Below are positions 1 to 5,002 of a DNA stretch of 5,002 bases, piece after piece. The DNA lies in contig JADFYS010000177.1 of NCBI GenBank assembly GCA_015232955.1, forward strand, positions 1 through 5,002, given 5' to 3'. The notes below the pieces were generated by a model. The model had not been told where the DNA came from. It searched no databases and worked only from the letters and a program-made list of their open reading frames with translations. Source of the DNA: Gammaproteobacteria bacterium. Lineage in GTDB: Bacteria; Pseudomonadota; Gammaproteobacteria; Thiohalomonadales; Thiohalomonadaceae. Position 1 is the stretch's first letter. Each line of letters begins with the position of its first letter. The position numbers were made by a program, and so were the translations under genes.

Positions 1-1039
1 CGAAAGAAAGCAGGACAGCGGTTATCACGGTTTTGCGGTGAGAAGTGATCCCGAAATCACCCTTGAAGAGGATCTTCTGCGTCGGGATCTCACCATTAAC
101 GCTATCGCCGAGGATGACGAGGGCAGGCTCATCGACCCCTATGGCGGAGAGCGCGATCTTCAACAGCGGGTTTTACGCCATGTCTCCCCCGCTTTTGCTG
201 AAGATCCGCTACGCATACTCAGGCTCTGTCGTTACGCGGCGCGCTATCACTCGTTCGGCTTTAGCGTCGCCCCAGAGACCATGACCCTCCTTCAGGAGAT
301 GGTGAGTAATGGCGAAGTGGATACCCTGGTCGCTGAGCGGGTGTGGCAGGAGACCGCTTCTGCACTGCTCGAAGAGTCTCCAGCGATCTATTTTACACAG
401 TTACGACAGACCGGGGCGTTGGGGCGCATCTTTCCCGAGATTGACCGTCTTTTTGGGGTGCCCCAGCCGCCACACCACCACCCGGAGATCGATTGTGGGG
501 TGCACACCATGATGGTTCTGACGCAGGCCGCCCGCCTCTCTACCGATCTGGCGGTCCGTTTTGCCGCACTGGTTCACGATCTCGGGAAGGGGACGACTGC
601 TGTAGATCTTCTGCCACGGCATATTGCCCATGAAGAGCGGGGGGAGAAGCTGGTAAAAGAGCTCTGTCGGCGGCTAAAAGTCCCCTCCAGGGTGACAGAG
701 TTGGCACGACTGGTGACCCGCTATCACGGCCTCTACCACCGTGCCGAGGAGTTGAGGCCGGAGACCGTGCTCAAACTGTTTCAGCAGCTCGATCTCTTTC
801 GTCGGCCGCAGCGGCTGGAGCAGTTTCTTCTCGCCTGTGAAGCGGACTCTCGTGGGCGTCAGGGGTTCGCCGATAACCACTATCGCCAACCGCAACGGTT
901 ACGGGACTACTTTCAGGCGGTGATGGCGGTTGAGTCGCAAGCGATAATCGCGGCAGGTTTTAGAGGGAAGGCGATAGGGGAGGAGTTGCAGCGCAGGCGC
1001 ATAGAGCAGCTGCGATTGTTGGCCAAGAGAGACGGTTGA
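1..1039 (+). CDS. cca: CCA tRNA nucleotidyltransferase with HD domain, 5' end outside window
   Basis: Adds or repairs the 3'-terminal CCA of tRNAs in the cytoplasm using CTP and ATP, without a nucleic acid template. The reading frame is open from base 2, and its first codons (ERKQDSGYHGF) align with E. coli Cca from about residue 64. The GTG at 38 is therefore internal and roughly 63 N-terminal residues, including the catalytic DxD of the nucleotidyltransferase head, lie left of the window. Counting from base 2, 345 residues are visible: RRDLTINA at 27-34, the EDPLR neck motif at 67-71, and the HD domain with His168 and the His192-Asp193 pair in HDLGKG. In E. coli that domain carries metal-dependent phosphohydrolase activity. 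The C-terminal RGRxGF and EELxRRR segments are present and the stop falls where the family normally ends. It converges on the flagellin gene. The family call is very secure. Confidence 0.97.
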   Translation, partial: ERKQDSGYHGFAVRSDPEITLEEDLLRRDLTINAIAEDDEGRLIDPYGGERDLQQRVLRHVSPAFAEDPLRILRLCRYAARYHSFGFSVAPETMTLLQEMVSNGEVDTLVAERVWQETASALLEESPAIYFTQLRQTGALGRIFPEIDRLFGVPQPPHHHPEIDCGVHTMMVLTQAARLSTDLAVRFAALVHDLGKGTTAVDLLPRHIAHEERGEKLVKELCRRLKVPSRVTELARLVTRYHGLYHRAEELRPETVLKLFQQLDLFRRPQRLEQFLLACEADSRGRQGFADNHYRQPQRLRDYFQAVMAVESQAIIAAGFRGKAIGEELQRRRIEQLRLLAKRDG

Positions 1040-1049
1040 AACAGTGATT

Positions 1050-1082
1050 GAGCCAGATTCCCGCAGATGCGGGAAGCGGCTC
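1050..1082. terminator. Hairpin between convergent cca and flagellin genes, possible bidirectional terminator
   Basis: An inner perfect 7-bp stem TTCCCGC/GCGGGAA (1058-1064 with 1069-1075, loop AGAT) sits inside an outer GAGCC/GGCTC stem (1050-1054 with 1078-1082), separated by a small internal loop. It lies 10 bases after the cca stop and 10 bases after the flagellin stop, the expected place for a shared terminator. Neither strand shows a proper T-run after the hairpin, so intrinsic termination is plausible but not proven. It may instead protect the 3' ends of the transcripts. Confidence 0.5.
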
Positions 1083-1091
1083 TGTCGCGGT

Positions 1092-1919
1092 CTAGATGTT
1101 GAGCATCGCCATTGCGGTCTGTGAAGAGACATTGGCCTGAGCCAGCATCGCCTGTCCGCTCTGATTCTGAATCATGCTGGCAGTCAGATCCGCTATCTGG
1201 CGGGCGTAGTCGGCATCTTCAATGCGGCTTTTGGCTGCAGCGACATTCTCCTGTTCAACCTGAAGCGATGCGGCGGCGCTCTCGATGCGGTTCATGTTAC
1301 TGGCAATGGAGCCACGACTGTCACTAATGAAGGTCTGAGCCTGACCGATAATATCGAGTGCGGCCGGGGTGCTGGCAGCTGAAGAGATATCGATGGTACC
1401 GAAACCGAGCCCTCCCAGCTCTGCGGTGGCATCAATTCCGGCTACAGTCAGTCCATCTCCGGCCTCCGTTCCCAGTTGCAACTGGAGCGGATCGCCGCCA
1501 CTCAGGAGGGGGTTACCGTTAAATGTGGTCGCCTCTGCAAGACGCATCACCTCTTGTTGAAGACCGTCCATCTCACTCTGCAACGCCGAGCGGTCGTCAC
1601 TGTTGAGGCTGCCATTACCGCTACGAATCGCCAACTCTTCCATTCTGCCGACCAGTTGGTTCATCTCACCTAACCCCCCCTCAGCCACCTGAAGCATCGA
1701 GATACCGTCGTTGATATTGCGATACGCCTGTTGACCTGAGCTGAGTTCGGAGGCGTACTTGAGGGCGATAGCAAGGTTGGCCGCATCATCCTTGGCACTG
1801 TTAAGCTGCTTGCCTGAAGCGAGTCGCTCGATAGCTGTTTCGGTCTTGCTCTGGCTACTATTTAGGATCTGCTGGGTGCCCAGACTCTGGGAATCGTTGT
1901 TAATGGTAATCATGGCCAT
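1092..1919 (-). CDS. Short flagellin (D0/D1 core only)
   Basis: Structural subunit of the flagellar filament, exported by the flagellar type III apparatus. Of 275 residues, about 1-140 form the N-terminal D0/D1 helices, with the signature ERLASGKQLNSAKDDAA (31-47), NDGISMLQVAEGGL (70-83) and RMEELAIRS (92-100). The C-terminal D1/D0 half runs from about 186 to 275 and contains SRIEDADYA (231-239). Only about 45 residues join the halves, so the surface domains D2/D3 of enteric flagellins are absent. There is no cysteine, as is usual for flagellins. The C-terminus ends in AMAMLNI rather than the common SLLR-like ending. The start at 1919 gives Met-Ala, typical for flagellins, but its GGAG lies only 3 nt upstream; the in-frame ATG at 1913 (residue 3) would have a 9-nt spacing. 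No chaperone, cap or other flagellar gene is adjacent. The family is certain, but whether this is the main flagellin or an extra one cannot be told, so no symbol is given. Confidence 0.95.
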   Translation of the reverse strand: MAMITINNDSQSLGTQQILNSSQSKTETAIERLASGKQLNSAKDDAANLAIALKYASELSSGQQAYRNINDGISMLQVAEGGLGEMNQLVGRMEELAIRSGNGSLNSDDRSALQSEMDGLQQEVMRLAEATTFNGNPLLSGGDPLQLQLGTEAGDGLTVAGIDATAELGGLGFGTIDISSAASTPAALDIIGQAQTFISDSRGSIASNMNRIESAAASLQVEQENVAAAKSRIEDADYARQIADLTASMIQNQSGQAMLAQANVSSQTAMAMLNI

Positions 1920-1926
1920 GCTCTCC
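1920..1926 (-). promoter_or_regulatory. Ribosome binding site of flagellin gene (ambiguous start)
   Basis: On the minus strand the sequence reads CCGGAGAGC directly before ATG. GGAG is 3 nt from the ATG at 1919, which is tight, and 9 nt from the in-frame ATG at 1913, which is comfortable. The motif thus leaves both starts possible, giving 275 or 273 residues. Confidence 0.6.
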
Positions 1927-1934
1927 GGATTGGG

Positions 1935-1970
1935 TCAATTACGCTCAATTAGGGACAATTGTAGTCCATT
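1935..1970. repeat. Four CAATT-type motifs at exact 10-bp spacing
   Basis: CAATT occurs at 1936-1940, 1946-1950 and 1956-1960, with a degenerate CCATT at 1966-1970, so every copy is one helical turn from the next. The first two share the longer unit TCAATTA (1935-1941 and 1945-1951). The third copy lies in the perfect palindrome ACAATTGT (1955-1962). The array overlaps the proposed -10 element and leader of the flagellin gene, a typical position for an operator. Binding by a regulator is inferred only from the layout. Confidence 0.5.
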
Positions 1971-1985
1971 CTTCCCAGATATCAA
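1958..1985 (-). promoter_or_regulatory. Putative sigma70-type promoter of the flagellin gene
   Basis: On the minus strand, TTGATA (1985-1980) is followed after 16 bp by TACAAT (1963-1958), matching 10 of 12 bases of the TTGACA/TATAAT consensus. Transcription would begin near 1951, giving a leader of roughly 30 nt. A sigma28-like alternative overlaps it: TAAA (1995-1992), 15 nt, then GGGAAGAA (1976-1969), which matches only 4 of 8 bases of GCCGATAA. The sigma70 reading is better supported by sequence, although most flagellin genes use sigma28. Confidence 0.5.
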
Positions 1986-2015
1986 GTCTGCTTTACACTA
2001 TATCTCATTTGTAGA

Positions 2016-2061
2016 TTGAATGCTGTAGCCTCAGCGGTGGTTTCTGGGCTATAGCGTTCAA
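2016..2061 (+). repeat. Long inverted repeat, able to form a wobble-paired RNA hairpin in the plus sense
   Basis: TTGAATGCTGTAGCC (2016-2030) and GGCTATAGCGTTCAA (2047-2061) pair over 15 positions. Thirteen are Watson-Crick and two are G-U pairs if the plus strand is transcribed; in minus-strand RNA the same two positions would be C-A mismatches. After a one-base bulge, CAG (2032-2034) and CTG (2044-2046) extend the stem to 18 pairs with a 9-nt loop. It lies between the flagellin promoter and the end of the DUF4197 gene, where no plus-strand gene is known. It could be part of a small RNA, an antisense element, or a protein-binding dyad. The structure is seen directly, but a function is not. 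Confidence 0.5.
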
Positions 2062-2063
2062 CA

Positions 2064-2081
2064 ATAGTGAGGATTCACTAT
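2064..2081 (-). terminator. Hairpin after DUF4197 gene, possible weak terminator
   Basis: ATAGTGA (2064-2070) and TCACTAT (2075-2081) form a perfect 7-bp stem around a 4-nt loop, 13 nt beyond the DUF4197 stop codon. On the minus strand it is followed by TGTTGAAC, only a poor T-tract. The stem is A/T rich, so termination would be weak. It directly abuts the larger inverted repeat at 2016-2061, and the two may act together. Confidence 0.4.
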
Positions 2082-2094
2082 CCATTTATAACCG

Positions 2095-2868
2095 TTATGG
2101 TTTCTTGGTTAAGGATCCGAACACATCCTGAAGGATAGCCGTGCCACGGGCGGCGGGATCCTGACGAATTAGTCTCTCTTCAACGGCGATTTTTGTAAAA
2201 AGCCCCGAGAGTGTCTGGCGGGTGACATACTTATCCAGGTCAAGCTGATCCATATCGATGTAGTTTGCGGCAAAGCCGACCTTACTGAGTAGGGTTTTAT
2301 AGAGGGAGGTGACCCCTGCCCCTGCTGTCGCCTCCTGAATAATCGGGAGCAGGGCGTCGCTAAGGCTGCCGCTACTGCTCCGTTTGAAGTAGTCGGTGGC
2401 CGCGGAGTCACCCCCGTTGAGAATCCCCTGCGCGTCCTGAATCGACATCTTCTGGATACTCTCACCAAGAATGGCAGCCGTCTGCGGGACCGCCTTCTCT
2501 GCCGCACGGTTGATGGTCTCCTCAAATTCGGTGACGAGCTGTTTCTGTCCCAGTTTATCGAGGACCTTGGTCACCGATTCCAGTTTCTCGGGGAGGGTGA
2601 TACGCACCGTCTCATCTTTCAAAAAGCCGTCGGTTGTACCGAGAGTTGAGACCGCCTGTTCCGTCCCTTGGGCAAGGGCATCCTTCAGCCCTTTGATAAT
2701 GGTTTCGGGGGGGAGGAGACTCTGTTTTCCGCCGCCCTGTTGCGACTGATACTGATCCACCTCCTTAATGGCGCTGTCGAGGAGATCCTGCCACCCTGCG
2801 TGGATCGGCGCGGAGAGCAGTAGCCCAACCAGAAGCAGCGGCAGCAGTGATGGGGTTGAGGGGGGCAT
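2095..2868 (-). CDS. Secreted DUF4197 family protein
   Basis: The protein has 257 residues and belongs to the DUF4197 family, whose function is unknown. The start at 2868 is chosen because AGGAG lies 7 nt upstream and the product begins with a clear signal peptide: a leucine-rich core at 8-19 and a probable cleavage after IHA (residue 24). This leaves a periplasmic or otherwise exported mature protein of about 233 residues. The longer frame from a GTG at 2916 would overlap the likely promoter and lacks a good ribosome site. Family-like segments include IIKGLKDAL (57-65), EETINRAAEKAVP (116-128), MSIQDAQGILNGGDSAATDYF (141-161, interrupted by small residues), LDKYVTRQTLSGLF (211-224) and EERLIRQDPAARGTAILQDVFG (230-251). 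It is mostly helical in character, has no cysteine, and shows no recognisable catalytic motif. The flagellin gene follows on the same strand but is separated by 175 bp with its own promoter, so an operon is unlikely. Confidence 0.92.
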   Translation of the reverse strand: MPPSTPSLLPLLLVGLLLSAPIHAGWQDLLDSAIKEVDQYQSQQGGGKQSLLPPETIIKGLKDALAQGTEQAVSTLGTTDGFLKDETVRITLPEKLESVTKVLDKLGQKQLVTEFEETINRAAEKAVPQTAAILGESIQKMSIQDAQGILNGGDSAATDYFKRSSSGSLSDALLPIIQEATAGAGVTSLYKTLLSKVGFAANYIDMDQLDLDKYVTRQTLSGLFTKIAVEERLIRQDPAARGTAILQDVFGSLTKKP

Positions 2869-2875
2869 AATCTGT

Positions 2876-2880
2876 CTCCT
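2876..2880 (-). promoter_or_regulatory. Ribosome binding site deciding the DUF4197 start
   Basis: AGGAG on the minus strand lies 7 nt before the ATG at 2868. It is the best Shine-Dalgarno sequence in the window and places the start at the signal peptide rather than at the upstream in-frame GTG (2916). Confidence 0.85.
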
Positions 2881-2916
2881 GACAATGTTGGGTAGGGATA
2901 ATTTCACGCGGTGCAC

Positions 2917-2945
2917 AATTTATCCGCTTTGAGTCACCATGTCAC
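2917..2945 (-). promoter_or_regulatory. Putative sigma70-type promoter of the DUF4197 gene
   Basis: On the minus strand GTGACA (2945-2940), 17 bp, then TAAATT (2922-2917) match 9 of 12 consensus bases with ideal spacing. Transcription would begin near 2910, giving a leader of about 40 nt and placing the upstream GTG (2916) outside the mRNA. It lies in the divergent region shared with deaD. Confidence 0.45.
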
Positions 2946-3061
2946 TCGGAAAATAGCATAAGATCCCCCGGTCCAACTTTTGCTAAGAGCCGGTATACGC
3001 TTTTCGGGAAGAGATCTGGCCCCTACTCTTAACATCTGCCCGGGAAACACAGGCTTACATC

Positions 3062-4858
3062 ATGACGACATCTGAACCCATTACCGCTTTTCATCAACTC
3101 CAACTTCTACCACAGCTGCTCAAGGTGCTGGACGAGGTCGGTTACGAGACTCCGTCGCCGATTCAGGCGGAGACGATACCACTGCTCCTGGAGGGGCGGG
3201 ATCTGGTGGGACAGGCCCAGACCGGTACCGGTAAGACCGCAGCCTTTGCCCTGCCTCTCCTCTCTCGGCTCGATCTCAAGCTGCGCCGACCTCAGGTCCT
3301 GGTGCTGGTACCGACGCGGGAGCTGGCGATTCAGGTGGCAGAGGCGTTTCAGAAGTATGCGACCTATCTTCAGGGGTTTCATGTCCTCCCCATCTACGGT
3401 GGCCAGGACTATCGGGGGCAGCTCCGCTCCCTCGAACGGGGGGTCCATGTGGTGGTGGGAACCCCCGGACGGGTCATTGATCATATTCGGCGCGGGACAC
3501 TGAAGCTGGATCATCTCCAGACACTGGCCCTTGATGAAGCAGATGAGATGTTGCGTATGGGGTTTATTGATGATGTCGAGTGGGTGATGCAGCAGGCTCC
3601 GGAGGAGCGCCAGATACTCCTCTTCTCTGCAACGATGCCGCAGCAGATTCGGCGTATCGCCCAGCAGTATCTCAGGGATCCGGCTCAGGTGACGATTAAG
3701 GTCAAGACCACGACCGCAGAGACCATCCGTCAGCGTTACTGGTTGGTGAGTGGCTACCACAAACTCGATGCGCTGACCCGAATTCTTGAGGCGGAGCCGT
3801 TTGAAGCGATGCTCATCTTCGTGCGCACCAAGACAGCAACGCTGGAGCTGGCAGAGAAGCTGGAGGCGCGTGGGTATGCGGTTGCACCACTGAACGGTGA
3901 TATCCCGCAACAGCAGCGTGAACGGACGGTAGAGCAGCTGAAAAAGGGGAAGATAGATATTGTGGTCGCCACCGATGTTGCGGCACGGGGGCTGGATGTG
4001 CAGCGGATAAGCCATGTCCTCAATTATGATATCCCCTACGATACCGAGGCGTATGTTCACCGGATAGGGCGGACAGGGCGTGCGGGAAGGGAGGGTGACG
4101 CCATCCTCTTTGTCGCCCCTCGGGAGAGACGGCTGCTGTTGGCGATTGAGAAGGCGACCCGCAAAAAGATCGATTTGATGGAGCTACCCTCAACCGAGAC
4201 TATCAATGATCAGCGCATCTCCCGCTTTAAACAGAAGATTAGCGATATCCTCGCCACAGAAGAGTTGGGCTTTTACTACCAGATCATCGAGCAGTTTCAA
4301 AAAGAGCACAATACCCCGGCACTTGAGGTTGCGGCAGCATTGGCTCATCTCCTTCAGGGGGATACGCCGTTTCTGCTGCAGCAGCAGGTGGAGCCAAGGC
4401 AGGGGGCGGCAAAGGCGCCACGGGGACGGAGTGAACCCGCACCCCCTCCTGCAGAGGGACGGAGAGCGCGCAGTGATAAGAGAGAGACGCTTGAGCCGTT
4501 GCAAAAAGGGATGGAGCGGTATCGATTGGCGGTGGGGAGCCGTGATGAGGTCAAGCCGGGGAATATTGTCGGGGCGATCGCCAATGAGGCGGGGATTGAG
4601 GGGAAGTATATCGGCAGAGTCGCCATTTTTGAGGAGTACACCTTGGTGGATCTCCCTGAAGGGATGCCGAAGGAGATCTTTAATGATCTGAAAAAGGCGC
4701 GGGTAGCGGGAAAGCCGCTTAATATCACTCTCGATGGGGGGGGTGCAGGGGCTAGAGAGGCGACTCCTGAAAAAGAAGAGGCGAAAGGGATCCCCAAAAA
4801 ACGGACCAAGCCGAAGCCGAAGAAGAGAAAGAAGATCTTACCGCCAACTGCACAATAA
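3062..4858 (+). CDS. deaD: DeaD/CsdA-like ATP-dependent DEAD-box RNA helicase
   Basis: Unwinds RNA duplexes with ATP in the cytoplasm; E. coli DeaD acts in large-subunit ribosome assembly, mRNA decay and growth in the cold. All helicase motifs are visible in the 598 residues: Q motif GYETPSPIQ (27-35), Walker A AQTGTGKT (52-59), PTRELA (84-89), TPGR (134-137), DEAD (158-161), SAT (189-191), IFVRTK (252-257), ATDVAARGLD (303-312) and HRIGRTGR (333-340). Next come a dimerisation-like helical region (about 385-440), a charged, proline-rich linker (about 441-482) and the DbpA-type RNA-binding domain (about 484-556, with VGAIANEAGI and YIGRVAIF). The tail is short and lysine-rich (579-591), unlike the long Arg/Gly-rich tail of the 629-residue E. 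coli protein. The ATG has only a weak AGG at 3051-3053, 8 nt upstream, and no other start fits. No clear promoter or U-tract terminator was found around it. Confidence 0.95.
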   Translation: MTTSEPITAFHQLQLLPQLLKVLDEVGYETPSPIQAETIPLLLEGRDLVGQAQTGTGKTAAFALPLLSRLDLKLRRPQVLVLVPTRELAIQVAEAFQKYATYLQGFHVLPIYGGQDYRGQLRSLERGVHVVVGTPGRVIDHIRRGTLKLDHLQTLALDEADEMLRMGFIDDVEWVMQQAPEERQILLFSATMPQQIRRIAQQYLRDPAQVTIKVKTTTAETIRQRYWLVSGYHKLDALTRILEAEPFEAMLIFVRTKTATLELAEKLEARGYAVAPLNGDIPQQQRERTVEQLKKGKIDIVVATDVAARGLDVQRISHVLNYDIPYDTEAYVHRIGRTGRAGREGDAILFVAPRERRLLLAIEKATRKKIDLMELPSTETINDQRISRFKQKISDILATEELGFYYQIIEQFQKEHNTPALEVAAALAHLLQGDTPFLLQQQVEPRQGAAKAPRGRSEPAPPPAEGRRARSDKRETLEPLQKGMERYRLAVGSRDEVKPGNIVGAIANEAGIEGKYIGRVAIFEEYTLVDLPEGMPKEIFNDLKKARVAGKPLNITLDGGGAGAREATPEKEEAKGIPKKRTKPKPKKRKKILPPTAQ

Positions 4859-4897
4859 ACCTAAAATCCGCAGTTGACCGCTGCACATATCTATCAA

Positions 4898-4910
4898 CAT
4901 AATGATTATG
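4898..4910. promoter_or_regulatory. Perfect 13-bp dyad CATAATGATTATG, possible operator
   Basis: CATAAT and ATTATG are exact inverted copies around a central G. The core ATAAT-N-ATTAT coincides with the inner part of the gammaproteobacterial Fur 7-1-7 motif TGATAAT-N-ATTATCA (10 of 14 arm bases), but the outer bases of both arms differ. It lies in A/T-rich sequence 40 bp after deaD, where the promoter of a gene beyond the window edge could be. A/T-rich dyads also arise by chance, so the regulatory call is weak. Confidence 0.3.
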
Positions 4911-4934
4911 CGATGAAATTCACAATATACCAGC

Positions 4935-4951
4935 TTCACCTTTTGGGTGAA
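4935..4951 (+). repeat. Hairpin TTCACC/GGTGAA downstream of deaD
   Basis: A perfect 6-bp stem (4935-4940 with 4946-4951) encloses a TTTTG loop, 77 nt after the deaD stop. No T-run follows it on the plus strand, so it is not a convincing intrinsic terminator. It is the first of two hairpins in the final 70 bases. Confidence 0.4.
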
Positions 4952-4960
4952 CTGCGCTAC

Positions 4961-4997
4961 ACCGCGAATGCCGCATTTGTGGCGGCGCATTGCGGGT
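4961..4997. repeat. Imperfect long hairpin at the right edge of the window
   Basis: The core GCCGC (4970-4974) pairs with GCGGC (4982-4986) around a 7-nt loop. The stem continues outwards, AAT with ATT and then CCGC with GCGG, interrupted by small bulges, for about 13 pairs in total. The GC-rich, bulged form resembles extragenic palindromic repeats or an element end. There is only one copy in the window and the sequence stops 5 bases later, so its identity is open. Confidence 0.4.
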
Positions 4998-5002
4998 AAA
5001 TA

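Larger units (their letters stand above)
4859..5002. other. Intergenic tail after deaD, no confident gene
   Basis: The first part is visibly A/T richer than the neighbouring genes and the last 45 bases are GC rich again. It holds the dyads listed separately. The only ORF is 28 codons on the plus strand (ATG 4913 to TAA 4997-4999, beginning MKFTIYQLHLL). It has no Shine-Dalgarno sequence and overlaps both hairpins, so it is more likely a by-product of the repeat than a gene. Confidence 0.5.

Noticed and set aside
2869..2916. N-terminal extension of the DUF4197 protein from the GTG at 2916
   Set aside because: The extension puts 16 polar residues before the signal peptide, has no good Shine-Dalgarno, and begins upstream of the likely transcription start; the ATG at 2868 has AGGAG at ideal spacing.
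2930..3061. Promoter for deaD (TTGAGT near 2929, or TATACG near 2994)
   Set aside because: No pair of -35 and -10 elements with acceptable spacing and match could be found, so no promoter is claimed although one must exist here or overlap the DUF4197 gene.
3221..3232. Perfect 12-bp palindrome ACCGGTACCGGT
   Set aside because: It encodes the repeated Thr-Gly of the Walker A loop (QTGTGKT). The symmetry follows from the protein sequence and codon choice rather than from a regulatory site.
3107..4060. 317-codon open frame on the minus strand inside deaD
   Set aside because: It lies wholly opposite a helicase with every family motif. The product is rich in Leu, Arg and His with no recognisable domain, and no ribosome site stands out. 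It is a codon-bias shadow.
4870..4884. Small inverted repeat GCAG/CTGC after the deaD stop as its terminator
   Set aside because: The stem is only 4-5 bp with no T-tract following it; too weak to call.
4961..4997. Integron attC site
   Set aside because: A bulged hairpin is present, but the terminal RYYYAAC and GTTRRRY core sites that define attC are absent.

Overview
The window looks like chromosomal DNA from a moderately GC-rich, motile gammaproteobacterium. The tRNA nucleotidyltransferase is of the E. coli Cca type with an HD domain, the RNA helicase is of the DeaD/CsdA type, and there is a bacterial flagellin and a secreted DUF4197 protein. I cannot name a genus. No rRNA, tRNA, CRISPR array, insertion sequence or phage gene is visible, and all four genes look intact apart from the first, which is cut by the window edge.

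Layout: (1) bases 1-1039, plus strand, hold the 3' five-sixths of cca, whose start lies left of the window. (2) Bases 1040-1091 are a short convergent gap filled by a strong GC hairpin. (3) Bases 1092-1919, minus strand, encode a short 275-residue flagellin with no other flagellar gene beside it. (4) Bases 1920-2094 hold the flagellin promoter and leader, a ladder of 10-bp-phased CAATT motifs, and two adjacent hairpins. (5) Bases 2095-2868, minus strand, encode a DUF4197 protein with a signal peptide. (6) Bases 2869-3061 are a divergent intergenic region with a fair sigma70-like promoter for the DUF4197 gene. (7) Bases 3062-4858, plus strand, encode a DeaD/CsdA-like DEAD-box helicase. (8) Bases 4859-5002 are a non-coding-looking tail with several inverted repeats and a doubtful 28-codon ORF.

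The genes do not form one operon. cca and deaD both act on RNA (tRNA 3'-end maturation or repair, and RNA unwinding in ribosome assembly and cold adaptation), but they are separated by two minus-strand genes with their own promoters. The protein-coding content is mostly ordinary. The parts most worth a second look are the flagellin upstream region (sigma70-like instead of an obvious sigma28 promoter, with helically phased repeats), the inverted repeat at 2016-2061 whose two mismatches are G-U pairs only in plus-strand RNA, and the structured tail after deaD.
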